A stretch of DNA of 64,000 nucleotides from CAVPXC01 sp963709505 (lineage in GTDB: Bacteria > Chloroflexota > Anaerolineae > JAAEKA01), in the NCBI GenBank assembly GCA_963709505.1, contig CAVPXC010000018.1, positions 102,252 to 166,251 on the forward strand, in the 5' to 3' direction. The position numbers and the translations under genes were made by a program. The notes under the pieces were generated by a model. It was not told the origin of the DNA. It searched no databases and saw only the letters and a program-made list of their open reading frames with translations. Position 1 is the first letter of the stretch; each line of letters begins with the position of its first letter. Shown piece by piece: positions 1 to 9,668 of this stretch.

Positions 1-1
1 G

Positions 2-1390
2 ATCTACTACGGGCTGCTGGCCCTCGCCCAGGACGACCGCTGGTCCGGCGACCTGGCTTTTCTTACCTACATCCTGGCCCGGCCGGCGCTGCAAACCCTG
101 TTCATGGCGTTTTTGCCCATCTGCCTGGTCATCGCCATCATGCGCTATCACCTCTTCGACGTCGACCTGATCCTCAACCGTGCGCTGGTCTACGGCGCGT
201 TGACGGGGCTGGTGATTGCGATCTACGTGGCGGTAGTCGGCGCGCTAGGCGCTGTTTTTGGCAGCCGCGGCAGTCTGTTGTTCTCGCTGATTGCCACCGG
301 CCTGGTGGCCGTGGCTTTCCAGCCGTTGAGGGAGCGTTTACAGCGTGCCGCCAATCGTCTCGTCTACGGCGAACGGGACGAGCCTTATGCCGTGCTCTCC
401 CGCCTGGGCCGGCGCCTGGAGTCCACGGCGACACCCGAAGCCACGCTGGACACGGTGGTCGAGACCATCGCCCAGGCGTTGAAAATCCCTTACGTGGCCA
501 TTGCCCTGCACGAAGCGGGCCAGCCGGTGGTTGTCGCCGAGTATCCCGGCCCAGAAAGTAGGTCGTTCGGCTTTGCGGTGCCGCCCCATCTGACCACGCT
601 GCCCTTGTCCTACCAGGGCGAGCCGGTTGGCCAGTTGCTGCTGGCGCCGCGCTCACCTAACGCACCCTTCAGCGTGGCCGACCAACGCTTACTGAACGAC
701 GTAGCCCGCCAGGCTGGTGTCGTGGCCCATGCCGTGCAGCTCCAACACGACCTACAACGTGTCGCCGCCGACCTGCAACTGGCCCGCGAGCGGCTGGTGA
801 CGACGCGCGAGGAAGAGCGCCGCCGGCTGCGCCGCGATCTGCACGATGGCCTGGGGCCGGCCCTGGCCAGCCAGACCTTCAAGCTCGACGCGGCCCGCAG
901 CCTGATGACTCGCGACCCCGCTCGGGCCGATGCGCTGCTCTCCACCGTCGCCGACCAGATGCAGATTACCGTGGCCGAGATCCGCCGGCTGGTCTACAAC
1001 CTGCGGCCGCCGGCACTGGATCAACTTGGATTGGCGGCCGCGCTGGCTGAAAGCGCCGGCCAGGCCGGCGGCGCAGCAGTTGTCGTCGATGCGCCCTCTG
1101 ACCTGCCGGCTTTGCCCGCGGCCGTGGAGGTGGCAGTCTATCGCATCGCGCAGGAAGCACTGACCAACGTGGCCCGCCACGCAGACGCCCGCCACTGCTG
1201 GTCGCGCCTGTGGCTGGAGAATAATCGTCTGTGCCTCGAAGTGCGCGATGATGGCCGCGGCCTGCCGGCCGAACTGCGCAGCGGTGTCGGTCTGCACGCC
1301 ATGCAGGAGCGCGCGGCGGAGTTGGGTGGCGTGTGTACCATTGAATCCGGCCCAGGTGGCACGGTGGTGCTGGCCCAACTGCCGTTGTAG
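2..1390 (+). CDS. Sensor histidine kinase, NarL/LiaS type (5' end outside window)
   Basis: The reading frame is open from base 2, so the N-terminus lies outside the window. Visible parts, in order: hydrophobic membrane segments (codons up to about 290), a GAF-like region (about 400-740), a coiled linker, a HisKA_3 dimerisation/phosphoacceptor helix with the motif RRDLHDGLGPAL (His codon 842-844), and a HATPase domain with the N box (ALTNVARHA) and G1 box (DDGRGL). This family autophosphorylates on His and passes the phosphate to a LuxR-type regulator. The response regulator starts 62 bp downstream, so the two very likely form one two-component system. The signal sensed cannot be read from the sequence. 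Confidence 0.9.
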   Translation: MYYGLLALAQDDRWSGDLAFLTYILARPALQTLFMAFLPICLVIAIMRYHLFDVDLILNRALVYGALTGLVIAIYVAVVGALGAVFGSRGSLLFSLIATGLVAVAFQPLRERLQRAANRLVYGERDEPYAVLSRLGRRLESTATPEATLDTVVETIAQALKIPYVAIALHEAGQPVVVAEYPGPESRSFGFAVPPHLTTLPLSYQGEPVGQLLLAPRSPNAPFSVADQRLLNDVARQAGVVAHAVQLQHDLQRVAADLQLARERLVTTREEERRRLRRDLHDGLGPALASQTFKLDAARSLMTRDPARADALLSTVADQMQITVAEIRRLVYNLRPPALDQLGLAAALAESAGQAGGAAVVVDAPSDLPALPAAVEVAVYRIAQEALTNVARHADARHCWSRLWLENNRLCLEVRDDGRGLPAELRSGVGLHAMQERAAELGGVCTIESGPGGTVVLAQLPL

Positions 1391-1402
1391 GAATCTTGGG
1401 TG

Positions 1403-1433
1403 ACCGATCACTGATCACCGATCACCGATCACT
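1403..1433. repeat. Short tandem GATCACC-type repeat between kinase and regulator
   Basis: The spacer contains three to four back-to-back copies of a GATCAC(C)-like unit (GATCACTGATCACCGATCAC and so on). It lies upstream of the regulator's start and is probably non-coding. It makes the earlier in-frame start at 1396 unlikely to be real. Confidence 0.5.
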
Positions 1434-1452
1434 TCCATCATGGAGCAATGCC

Positions 1453-2100
1453 GTGACTGAGCCTATCCGAGTTCTCGTTGCCGACGACCACCCCTTGTTT
1501 CGGGATGGCTTGCGAGTCATGCTGGAGTCGGTCGACGACGTCGAGGTGCTTGGCGAGGCGGCGACGGGTGAGGAGGCGGTAGCGCTGGCGATCAGCCTGC
1601 GGCCGGACGTGGTGCTGATGGACGTCAAGATGCCCGGTATCAACGGCATCGAGGCCACACGTCGCGTCGTCCAGGCTCATCCGGAGATCCAAGTACTGAT
1701 GTTGACCATGCTGGAGGATGACGATTCGATCTTCGCCGCGCTGCGTGCCGGTGCGCGGGGCTATTTGCTCAAGGGCGCGCGCCGGGACGAGGCGCTGCGG
1801 GCCATTCGGGCGGTGGCTAACGGCGAAGCGATTTTTGGTCCCGGCATCGCCCAGCGCCTGGCGCAGTATTTCGCCGTGCGACGGTTCCCGTCGACTGCGG
1901 CTCCCTTCCCTGAGCTGACCGAGCGTGAAAGGGAGATCCTCGACCTGATCGCGCAGGGGCGCACCAATGCGCAGATCGCCGATCATCTGGTCGTGAGCCT
2001 GAAGACGGTGCGCAATCACGTCTCTAGCATCTTCAATAAATTGCAGGTGGCCGACCGCGCCCAAGCCATGGATGTGGCGCGGCGCAAAGGGTTGGGGTAG
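1453..2100 (+). CDS. Response regulator, NarL/FixJ family (REC-LuxR HTH)
   Basis: A 215-residue protein if translation starts at the GTG at 1453, which has a GGAG ribosome site at 1442-1445. An upstream in-frame start at 1396 would translate the GATCACC repeats and is less likely. An N-terminal receiver domain carries the DD acidic pair (residues 11-12) and the phosphoacceptor Asp about 57 in LMDVKMPG. A C-terminal LuxR helix-turn-helix starts around ELTEREREILDLIAQG and includes the recognition region VSLKTVRNHVSSIF. It follows the sensor kinase and is its probable partner. The target genes are unknown. Confidence 0.9.
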   Translation: MTEPIRVLVADDHPLFRDGLRVMLESVDDVEVLGEAATGEEAVALAISLRPDVVLMDVKMPGINGIEATRRVVQAHPEIQVLMLTMLEDDDSIFAALRAGARGYLLKGARRDEALRAIRAVANGEAIFGPGIAQRLAQYFAVRRFPSTAAPFPELTEREREILDLIAQGRTNAQIADHLVVSLKTVRNHVSSIFNKLQVADRAQAMDVARRKGLG

Positions 2101-2143
2101 GAGTGGCCGTGGGGCGAAAGGATCTCGAAGCCCCGGGCATGGC

Positions 2144-2659
2144 CTAGCGGAGGCCCTTGCGCATTTCCAGGAGGCGCAAGCGGGTGGATCCCATTAGGAC
2201 GCGAGTTGATTGCCCCGTAAATACGTAATCGTTGGCGAGAAAGAAACTCTGCGCGATGTGATCCTGAGCAGCCACGGGGACGATTACGGCTTCGGTGGGT
2301 GTATCGCGGGCCAGCCATGCCTCCAGGATTCGCAGCGCCCAGCCGGCCAAGCCCTGGCCGCGGTACGGCTCGGCCATTAGGATCAACCCGATACGTACGT
2401 CAAAGGGTTCTGGCTCGGCCAGACGCAGATCGATCACTCCCACCATTTCGTCATGCAGGTAGATGCCGAGAATGTGACGACCTTCATCGGAGATTGCTTC
2501 GGCCAGGTCGTGTGAGGCCTGGCCGGCGTCCGGAGGTATTCCCGTCGACTGGACAAAGAAAGCCGCTGCTGCGCTGTAGACCTTCTGCAGCGCAGCAGCA
2601 TCGGCGAGGGTCAACGGGCGAAGAGAAATCGGTGGAGGCAGTGTTTGTGTTTCGGTCAC
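2144..2659 (-). CDS. GNAT-family N-acetyltransferase
   Basis: 171 residues, the usual length for a single GNAT domain. The acetyl-CoA binding signature is seen as MAEPYRGQGLAGWALRILE (an R/Q-x-x-G-x-G/A pattern), preceded by the beta strand GVIDLRLAEPEPFDVRIGLIL. N-terminal RPLTLADAAALQKVYSAA is typical of Rim/PhnO-like members. It transfers acetyl from acetyl-CoA to an amine, but the substrate cannot be deduced. It is transcribed convergently to the response regulator and is not clearly in an operon. Confidence 0.8.
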   Translation of the reverse strand: MTETQTLPPPISLRPLTLADAAALQKVYSAAAAFFVQSTGIPPDAGQASHDLAEAISDEGRHILGIYLHDEMVGVIDLRLAEPEPFDVRIGLILMAEPYRGQGLAGWALRILEAWLARDTPTEAVIVPVAAQDHIAQSFFLANDYVFTGQSTRVLMGSTRLRLLEMRKGLR

Positions 2660-2757
2660 GACGGGCTAGACGAGGACCAATCTTTGCCGTTGGCGCCCAC
2701 GCACGTTTGGAACACCTGCAGAGACTTCGACCTCCAATGCAAGGTCGAAAAGGAATA

Positions 2758-4523
2758 CTACATCGCTTCGATTCTTGCCTTCAGGTTCCGTATCTCCCTC
2801 TCGACGCCTTCCAGTTCGCCGGCGATGCCTATCAGCTTCTCCCGCTCGTTGCGCACAAAACGGGTATACGGTTCGATGGCCTCGCGGATGTTCTGCTGCG
2901 ACTTGGCCAGTTCCTGCTCGAATTGGGCGCTGAGTGACGCACGCAATTGCTGCTGCAGCTCCGTCACCTGGGCGCGCAGTTCCTCACGGGCCTTGCGGCG
3001 GCGATTAGGCAGCACGTACAGGCCAAGGGCCGCAAGCGTGCCGGCAAACAGCAAACCGGTGAGGTCGAGCACCAACGTGTGCAGTGCAGCGATCATGATC
3101 GCGCCAATTCCGATTGCGCCCACCTCGAAAACCGCCATCTGCGCCAGGGCGTTTTGGATCGAACTCGGCTAGCTTGGTCGCTTCGGCCTGCTGGTCGAAG
3201 GAGCCGACAACTCGCTGGGTCGCGCGCCGGACCGATTCCAAGAACTCTCGCCGGTTGGCCTCAAAGGTGCCACCCACTTCGCCAATGACCCGGTCTTTGT
3301 GCAGATCGGCGCGCCGATTCAGGAAGGCCATGATTCCCTGCCATTGCCGATGCTCGCGGTCGACGATCCAATCGATCAGGTCCGTGATCTGCCGCTCGAG
3401 CTGCAGGGTCGTGTCAGCCACGACCTCGCGCTCGAAGGCCTCACGCACTTTGGCGCCGTTGGCCAGGTCGAAGACGCGGCCGATGCGCAGCCACTGGTCG
3501 ATAAAGGCGATGCCGCGGTCGGCCATCTGGTAGAGAATCGTGTCGATCTGGCCCAACCGGTAGCCGAAATCCCGCCGCATATCCTCTTCGTAAACGCTTA
3601 AGTCGGCCTCGACCGTATCAATCGTGGTGAAATCGTCGACCAGGATATCCAGACGGGTTTGTGCAGTGCCTGCGTACTTCTCGTGCAGCTTGGCGGCTAC
3701 CCCCAGCGGGCTCAGCAGCTTCAGCCGCAGCCGTTCGGTCTCGTCGAGGGTGTCGAGAATGTAGCGCTCAAGCGGCTCAAAGCGGCTTTCGGCCCAAAGC
3801 TCCAGCGCCGACGGCTGGCCGGCTGTTCGAACGCCCTGCTGGTCGGCCTCTTTGGCTCTCCGCGCCAGGCGGGCTGAGACCATGAAGATCTCAGGCTCGA
3901 CTCCCAGCAGCTTGAGCGCGTTCTCGGCCACGAAAGCGCGTACCCTCGGAGACGTCGGCCGGGTTGAGGATATCGACCTTGTTGACGACGATCACGACCT
4001 TCTTGCCCCAGGCGCGGATGCGCTCCATAAACAGGCGCTCGCTCTCGGAGAAAGGACGGTCGGCGCTGGTAACGAACAGGACCAGGTCGGAGCGCGGCAC
4101 GAAATCCTCGGTGATCTCCTGGTGGCGCTGGATCACCGCGTTCGTACCGGGTGTATCCACGACATTGATCTCCCGGAGCCACTCCACGGGCGCGGTGACC
4201 ACCTCCATGTCGGCTTCGACCAGCGAACGGCCGATCTGATCGCCATGGCGCAAGAGGTGAACACGAACGGTAGTGGGCGTGGCGCCTTCCTCAAGCAGTT
4301 GTTGCCCGAGCAGCGCATTGATAAACGCCGACTTACCGGCGTTGAACTCGCCCACGATCACCAGCAAAAACAGCTCGTCGAGCTGCCGGCGCGCCTGATC
4401 CAATCGCGTCGAATCCTCGCGGCTGGCCTCGAGGCGCGTCAGGTTGTAACCGAGCTGCTGTAGCAGCGTCCGCTCGGCCAACAGCAACTCTTCCTGGTCC
4501 CGAGTAAGAAATCGCTTGAGCAA
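2758..4523 (-). CDS. Dynamin-like GTPase, membrane-associated (two frameshifts)
   Basis: One gene in three frames. It starts at a TTG at 4523 with AGGAG eight bases upstream. The N-terminal GTPase has the P-loop GEFNAGKS, the G3 box DTPG and the G4 box NKVD. The middle is long and helical, followed by a C-terminal pair of hydrophobic segments (IGIGAIMIAALHTL and LLFAGTLAALGLYVL) and a coiled coil. Removing one C from CCC at 3943-3945 and one T from TTTT at 3152-3155 restores a continuous frame (...ADVSEVRAFVAENALK... and ...DPNALAQMAVFEVG...). Both breaks look like homopolymer insertion errors. Bacterial dynamin-like proteins remodel or protect membranes; its precise role here is unknown. Confidence 0.8.
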
Positions 4524-4710
4524 TCCGACAACTCCTGATCACCGAAGGCTAGGAGGATTATGCCACAAGGTGGGGCAAGGTCCAAGGTTCTCTCGGAACT
4601 CTTTACGGTCGGTCTGCTTGTACCGTTTCGGGGAGGCAGAGATCACTCGCCGTCTGCGGTTGCGCCGTATGTAGCTGCCTCCCGGCCCGGCGCAGAAAAT
4701 GGCGTCCAGC

Positions 4711-6474
4711 CTACCAGCCGCTGGCCGTGTTTACCCGTTGCAGAATCGCCTCACGTTCTGCCTCGCTTGCCCAGCGAGGCTGGGCAAAATCTTCCAGCAC
4801 GGTGGTCAATAGCTTGGTGCTGAGATGGCGTCCGTCGTAAATGGTCTGGCGGGGAATGAGGCCCTCGCGAGTCGCTTGGCTCCACATCTGGTCGAAGAAC
4901 AGGTTGCCCAGACCATAGAGGATCTCTCGACCATTGCGAAACTCAACTGCTTGCGGCACGTGGGATTGCACGCCAGTCACAATGTCCGCGCCGGCATCGC
5001 TAAGAGCTCGAAAGCCCTCGATTTGCGACTGGATCGGCAGCGTGTCGTAGCTCTCCTCCCATTGCAATTCCACCAGCACCAGGTCGACATCCAGCGTCTT
5101 ACGGGCATCGCTGATCGCCTGGGTCATCGCGGGCAAGCTATAAGGCGCCGAGCCTGGCCAGTCCTCCGCCGCCCAGGCGAACTCCGGTCCAAAAGAATTG
5201 GCTCCCAGAAAAGCGAGACGGTTGCCGTTGTGTTCGATCCACAGCGGATTGAGGGAATCCTCCAGGTTGGGGCCGCCGCCGTAGGTTGGGATGCCTTCGT
5301 CTTTGTAGAACTGCATGGACCACAGGTTGGCTTCCTTACCGAAGTCGTTCATGTGGTTGCCCGTGAGCCCAACCAGATCAACTCCAACGTCCCGCAACGA
5401 CTCCATATAGGCTGGCTTGGAGCACAAGGTGAGGTTGTTTTCGCTGGCGTCGACCTGGCAATCCGGGTAAAACGGCACTTCGTTGCTGATATGCGTCAGG
5501 TCGGCCTTGGATAGAATGGGTCCGATCTCCTTGGCCGGGTAGTCATAGCCTTTCTGCTCCATGCGCAGCGCGGTCGTGCGTGACATGGCGGTGACACCCG
5601 TCATAATGAGCACCGTCAGCTTGTCGGGGTCGCGATTGGTGCGCAAGGCGCCGCCAGTGAGGTGGGTCGTCAGGCTCTCAGCTTGTTTCTCGAAGCCCGG
5701 CCGATTGTTGAGATAGAAACGCAGCGTCAGTGGGTATTGCGCTGGGTCGAAGTCGTTGTTAGTGGGGTCCTGGCCATTCATGGTCAAGGCCTTTACCTGC
5801 GGCACGAGCCGGTCAAAAGGAAGCACTCCCGGGCGATCAGGGCTCGCTTCTAGCGCACCTGCGACCGCGGCCGAGTCTGGCAAGACCTCCACCTGTGCGG
5901 CTGGGCCCCACAACAGTGTCAGGGCGGCGGCGGTATCGGCATCGACGACCAAGGGTTGTTGGCCTTCGGCCGGCGTGCCCAGCCACAGAGCCAATAGATC
6001 GGCCGCAGATACCTCCTCCTGGAGCGTGCCGAAGCGTGCTACCGGGACGTACACTCGCTCGACAAGCGGCTTGTCTGTGGGGTCAGTGCTGATCCATAGA
6101 TCGGACTGCTGAGTATCGGTAACGACTCGTCCGCCCGACTGCTGCGCTATCCACACCAGCATACCATTTTGGAGTTCGGCCGGCAAGGGATTGGGCAATG
6201 CGACACGCAGGACCGGCTTGACTGGCGCGGGCACGGTCGTAGCAGTTGCCTGCACCTTCGGGAGGGCAGTAGGTAGTGGCCTGGTGGGTGCTGGTCCTGC
6301 TTGGCTTGCTTCTTCGATCGTTGGAACAGCCTGTGGGCTGGCGACAGCCATGGGAGTTTCGGCGGTCTCGTTGTGGTTCGTGAGGCTCGATATGACGAGG
6401 CCGATACCCCCAACGACCAGGGCGGCGGCTACGGCCCAGAGGACGATTCGATTGGTCTTTGACGATGAATTCAT
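4711..6474 (-). CDS. CapA-like (PGA_cap) metallophosphatase-fold protein, membrane anchored
   Basis: 587 residues from the ATG at 6474. A longer in-frame start would run into tRNA-Arg and is rejected. One N-terminal membrane segment (about residues 10-30) is followed by a Pro/Thr/Ala-rich linker, a region of about 170 residues of unclear fold, and a C-terminal CapA/PGA_cap domain. That domain shows TGVTAMSR, SNEVPFY, LTGNHMNDFG, QSHVPQAVEF and GLGNLFFDQ. The family relates to poly-gamma-glutamate synthesis protein CapA, and many members are extracellular enzymes of unknown substrate. No capB/capC neighbours are present, so a capsule role is not supported. Confidence 0.8.
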   Translation of the reverse strand: MNSSSKTNRIVLWAVAAALVVGGIGLVISSLTNHNETAETPMAVASPQAVPTIEEASQAGPAPTRPLPTALPKVQATATTVPAPVKPVLRVALPNPLPAELQNGMLVWIAQQSGGRVVTDTQQSDLWISTDPTDKPLVERVYVPVARFGTLQEEVSAADLLALWLGTPAEGQQPLVVDADTAAALTLLWGPAAQVEVLPDSAAVAGALEASPDRPGVLPFDRLVPQVKALTMNGQDPTNNDFDPAQYPLTLRFYLNNRPGFEKQAESLTTHLTGGALRTNRDPDKLTVLIMTGVTAMSRTTALRMEQKGYDYPAKEIGPILSKADLTHISNEVPFYPDCQVDASENNLTLCSKPAYMESLRDVGVDLVGLTGNHMNDFGKEANLWSMQFYKDEGIPTYGGGPNLEDSLNPLWIEHNGNRLAFLGANSFGPEFAWAAEDWPGSAPYSLPAMTQAISDARKTLDVDLVLVELQWEESYDTLPIQSQIEGFRALSDAGADIVTGVQSHVPQAVEFRNGREILYGLGNLFFDQMWSQATREGLIPRQTIYDGRHLSTKLLTTVLEDFAQPRWASEAEREAILQRVNTASGW

Positions 6475-6615
6475 TGAGATCTCTCTTTGGCGGGAGGTAA
6501 TTGCACCGAGGCGGCTCGATCGGGTCCATCCCAAGCGGAATCGTGTGCGATGACTGCATGACAGGTGATGTCGAGGATTATAGACGTTTTTCGACTGCGC
6601 GCAAAATGCGCTGGT

Positions 6616-6644
6616 TTGCCACGAGCGGCGTGTTGTGGTACACT
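6616..6644 (+). promoter_or_regulatory. Sigma70-type promoter of tRNA-Arg
   Basis: TTGCCA (-35) and TACACT (-10) are separated by exactly 17 bases, with transcription predicted to start about 7 bases before the mature tRNA at 6658. The same arrangement, including GTGGTACACT, is found before rplS. Confidence 0.65.
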
Positions 6645-6657
6645 GCGTGCACCGTGA

Positions 6658-6729
6658 GCCCCCATAGCTCAGAGGATAGAGCACCGGCCTCCGGAGCCGG
6701 GTGCGCTGGTTCGAGTCCAGCTGGGGGTA
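6658..6729 (+). tRNA. tRNA-Arg (anticodon CCG)
   Basis: A full cloverleaf can be drawn. The acceptor is GCCCCCA/TGGGGGT, with a G-T first pair. The D-stem is GCTC/GAGC, the anticodon stem CCGGC/GCCGG with loop CTCCGGA, and the T-arm GCTGG-TTCGAGT-CCAGC, with discriminator A. CCA is not encoded. It is 72 nt long with a good promoter just upstream. Confidence 0.93.
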
Positions 6730-6804
6730 CTTGTTTTATATCGGACGGACGCTCGGTGTGTCGTTAATCCAGCGGGCGGTCGTTCTGTTTTTGACCATGA
6801 TGGT

Positions 6805-6846
6805 AAGAGCCTGGGATAGAGCTATTTAGCTCTATCCCAGGCTCTT
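6805..6846. terminator. Long inverted repeat, probable bidirectional terminator
   Basis: A near-perfect hairpin with a 20-base stem (AAGAGCCTGGGATAGAGCTA and its complement) and a two-base loop. It sits between tRNA-Arg (plus) and the DUF456 gene (minus), both of which converge on it. The T-run on the plus side is short. Confidence 0.6.
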
Positions 6847-6867
6847 TGTTTGGTGACTCTGCGCGAG

Positions 6868-7380
6868 CTACAGGAATGCCTGCCAGATGAATACGAGGAT
6901 CATCAACACCGCGAGGCAGGCTTCCAGGAGGCTTGAGGCTACGTAGGCCAGGATGATGCCTTGGCTGGCCTGCAGGCCCAGACGAAAATCGCGTTTGTCG
7001 ATCGTCTCGAGCAGAACGATGCCAATGATGGCACCCACGACGGTGGCAACGAGCGTGCCGATGATCGGGATCCATCCGCCGAACAAGATGCCACCAACCA
7101 GACCTCCGGCGATGGCTGCAAAAATGGCCTTCCAGCTCACGCCCATGCGCCGGTTGAACACGGTGACCAGAACCAGGTCACTGCTCCACGCCAGCAGGGC
7201 CAAAAGCAAAAGAAAAGCCAACGTCGGCCATCCGACCGCCTGAAAGCCGTCGTTCCAGGCCCAGATGCCGGCACCCAGGAGGATCAGCAACGGGCCGGGT
7301 ACAAGCGGCAGCACGCTACCGATCAGCCCAACGAACATGAGTGCATAGGCCAGCAGGGCCGGCGGGCTTAGCGACGACAC
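6868..7380 (-). CDS. DUF456 family integral membrane protein
   Basis: 170 residues with about four or five hydrophobic segments and the Gly-rich repeats typical of DUF456 (GGLVGGILFGGWIPIIGTLVATVVGAIIG). The N-terminus LMFVGLIGSVLPLVPGPLLILLG also matches the family. The function of DUF456 proteins is not known. It ends beside the hairpin at 6805-6846 and is followed on the same strand by no close partner. Confidence 0.8.
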   Translation of the reverse strand: MSSLSPPALLAYALMFVGLIGSVLPLVPGPLLILLGAGIWAWNDGFQAVGWPTLAFLLLLALLAWSSDLVLVTVFNRRMGVSWKAIFAAIAGGLVGGILFGGWIPIIGTLVATVVGAIIGIVLLETIDKRDFRLGLQASQGIILAYVASSLLEACLAVLMILVFIWQAFL

Positions 7381-7433
7381 AGTTTTTGGATCAACCTGTT
7401 ACGACAAACCATAGTCACTGATTATTTGTATAT

Positions 7434-7625
7434 CTAAGTCTTGAGGAACTTGTCGCCTACCACCACAAACGCGGCGGCCAGACAAAGGGTCGTCAAGACC
7501 TGGTACATGGCATCGATCTCGTCGGGATGGCCCATAATGAGCAGCCACATCACCAATTGGATGACAAAGGCGACGATGAGGCTGCCGATGATCAAGCCCC
7601 ATTGCTTGGCATTGTACTTCTTCAT
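7434..7625 (-). CDS. Small two-span membrane protein
   Basis: 63 residues with two hydrophobic helices (WGLIIGSLIVAFVIQLVMWLL and YQVLTTLCLAAAFVVVG) separated by a short acidic loop. It lies 15 bp downstream of the phosphofructokinase gene on the same strand, so it may be co-transcribed. No family is recognised and no function is suggested. Confidence 0.6.
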   Translation of the reverse strand: MKKYNAKQWGLIIGSLIVAFVIQLVMWLLIMGHPDEIDAMYQVLTTLCLAAAFVVVGDKFLKT

Positions 7626-7640
7626 ATCTCCGTCTCCTTG

Positions 7641-8811
7641 CTAATAGAGGAACATCGGTTTGCCCTGGACGTGGGCAACCTTCGGTCGATAGGTTTCGAC
7701 ATCGTAAAACTCGTCGACGTCGACGCGCTTGACGCCGCGTTGCGGCATGTCGGCGGCCACGTGAGTATATCTTCCCTCGCGTAACGCTACCATGCGCCCC
7801 GTGATGCCGCGGACAGCGAGGTCTACGGCGAGCGCGCCGTAGTTGGCAGCCACCAGACGGTCTAGCGCATCGGGCGCGCCGGACCGCATCAGGTAGCCTA
7901 GCTGCTGGTAGAGCGTGTTCTGGCCGGTCAGGCGTTTGATCAAATCGGCCGTGACCTGGCCGATGCCGCCCAGCTTCTTGTGGCCGTAAGCGTCCGGCTC
8001 GCCGGATTCGACGATGTCGCCGTCCAAAAGCCGCGCGCCCTCGGAAATGGTGACGAGGGCGTAGTTGCTGGGGTTGTTCTGTTTGTCCTTCATAAGCAGG
8101 CCAGCCAGCTTGTCCGGGTCAAAGGGAACCTCGGAGATAATGGCCCGGTCGGCGTAGGCCAGGTAGGAGGCAATGAGAGAGGTCTCGCCGGAATTGCGAC
8201 CGAACAACTCTACGACGGCGATGCGTTCATGGGAGCCTGCCGGCGTGCGCAGGGCCGTAATCAGGTCTACTGAGCGAGTGATTGCCGTGCTGAAGCCGAT
8301 GCAGTAATCGGTACCGAACACATCATTGTCCATCGTCTTGGGAATGGACACGACCGGGTAGCCCTCTTTGTGAATCCGGGCGCCGTAGCCCAAGGTGTCG
8401 TCGCCGCCAATCGGGATAAGCACATCGACGCCGAAGAATTCGAGGGACTTCAGGATCTTCCCCGTCATATCGTGTGCCAGATTCTGATCATCGTAGTCGT
8501 TGCCGTCTTCTCGGAGGGAGTTGGGATATCTTGGCTTTGACTATGCTTGGCTGCGTGCGTGACGTATGTAGGAAGGTACCACCAGTACGATCGATCGTTC
8601 GGACGACCTGGTCGGTAAGCTCCACGACGTACTGATCCTGAGAGGCTGGATCGTTGGGGTCAAACATCAAGGGACCCCTCCAGCCCCGACGGAAGCCTAT
8701 CACTCGCCAGCCATGGTCGATGGCACGGTTAACGACCTGCTTGATGCACGGATTCAGACCAGGCACATCGCCGCCGCCGGTCAGTACTGCCAGGGTTTTC
8801 TGTCTGCTCAT
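7641..8811 (-). CDS. 6-phosphofructokinase, PPi-type active-site signature (frameshift)
   Basis: Start ATG at 8811 with GAGGAG just upstream. Visible motifs: GGGDVPGLNPC (phosphate-donor loop), GGDDTLGYG, PKTMDNDV, GFSTA and ELFGRNSGETSLIASY. The sequence GGDD with PKT (instead of GGDG with PGT) is the pattern of pyrophosphate-dependent enzymes, so PPi rather than ATP may be the donor; this is an inference. The frame breaks near 8513-8518 (GGAGGG). Removing one base gives ...ISQLPREDGNDYDDQNLAHDMTGK... and a protein of about 390 residues. It catalyses phosphorylation of fructose 6-phosphate in glycolysis. Confidence 0.87.
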
Positions 8812-8991
8812 CGATCTCCTCAAAGCCACCTATCACCCGAAAAATCGCCCAACCACAGAAGCGGCGGGCGTGTTTCGAAACGCAACCATGGGCTCGCATG
8901 ATCGCCGTTCGTAGGGTGCAATTACCGCAAGAGCGCCCTCATTCTACCAGAGGGCTGGCGAACGCGCAAGTCCCCGGAAGGGACCGGAACG

Positions 8992-9030
8992 CAACGGCCC
9001 CCGGCCACACAAGTGGGCCGGGGGCCGTTG
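8992..9030. terminator. GC-rich hairpin, probable terminator
   Basis: A perfect 15-base stem (CAACGGCCCCCGGCC) with a 9-base loop lies between the phosphofructokinase start and the end of the next minus-strand gene. A clear U-run is missing, so it could also be a repeat element. Confidence 0.55.
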
Positions 9031-9092
9031 GGAGGAAACCTGGGACCGTGCCCAGCCTGCTTAGTTGGCTAGGTGAGGTCGGCTGCGGTGTT

Positions 9093-9644
9093 CTATACGG
9101 CTTCTACCGCATTGGCTGCAGACTCGGTTGCGCCGGTGACAGCCGCTCCGACGGCCGCAGGAACGGCCACAGCCGAGGATGCTGGTGTTCCACTCAACCT
9201 TGCCTGGAGCGATGCGAGCTGTTGCTGCAACCCTTGGGTAGCCTCGAGGTTGGAGGCAATCAGCTTTGACTGCCGGTTGAGTTCGCCGGAGATCTCAGTG
9301 TCTGCATCCGTTGACACAGCCGTCGTTGCAGCGGGCTGGGTGACTTGTTGGGCAACCGGTGTTCGCTCGTCCAAGCCCACCATCAGCTGCAGCACCTTAC
9401 CGATGACGTAGAACTGGAGGAAGACAAGCACGGCAATCAACAGGCCCGGCAAGGCCGCAAGAATCGGGCTGGGGAAAAACCCCTGGTAGTCGAAGGTGGT
9501 CTGCAGGTAGTTGCTCAGTTGGCTCAAGCCAAGCCAGACCCCGATGGCCGACAGGATGCCCAGGACCAGTACAATCCACGCCAGGATCACCGACAGCGTG
9601 CCGATACGGCGGAGGTTTTGGTAGCGACTTTTCACGCTGGCCAC
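9093..9644 (-). CDS. Hypothetical two-span membrane protein with coiled-coil tail
   Basis: 183 residues. Two hydrophobic segments (SVILAWIVLVLGILSAIGVWLG and AALPGLLIAVLVFLQFYVIG) are followed by a helical stretch ELNRQSKLIASNLEATQGLQ and an Ala/Val/Thr-rich C-terminus. It looks like a small inner-membrane protein with a cytoplasmic or periplasmic coiled coil. It shares the strand with the lipoprotein gene 24 bp upstream, so the two are probably one operon. Family not recognised. Confidence 0.65.
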   Translation of the reverse strand: MASVKSRYQNLRRIGTLSVILAWIVLVLGILSAIGVWLGLSQLSNYLQTTFDYQGFFPSPILAALPGLLIAVLVFLQFYVIGKVLQLMVGLDERTPVAQQVTQPAATTAVSTDADTEISGELNRQSKLIASNLEATQGLQQQLASLQARLSGTPASSAVAVPAAVGAAVTGATESAANAVEAV

Positions 9645-9668
9645 TCCTTTCGAGTGTCCCTCAGGCGG

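Noticed and set aside
4825..5514. 229-codon open frame opposite the CapA-like gene
   Set aside because: It is a shadow of the minus-strand gene; its translation lacks any family motif while the minus strand shows a complete CapA domain.
6475..6684. Longer N-terminus for the CapA-like protein
   Set aside because: It would read through the tRNA-Arg gene on the other strand; the ATG at 6474 directly precedes the membrane anchor.
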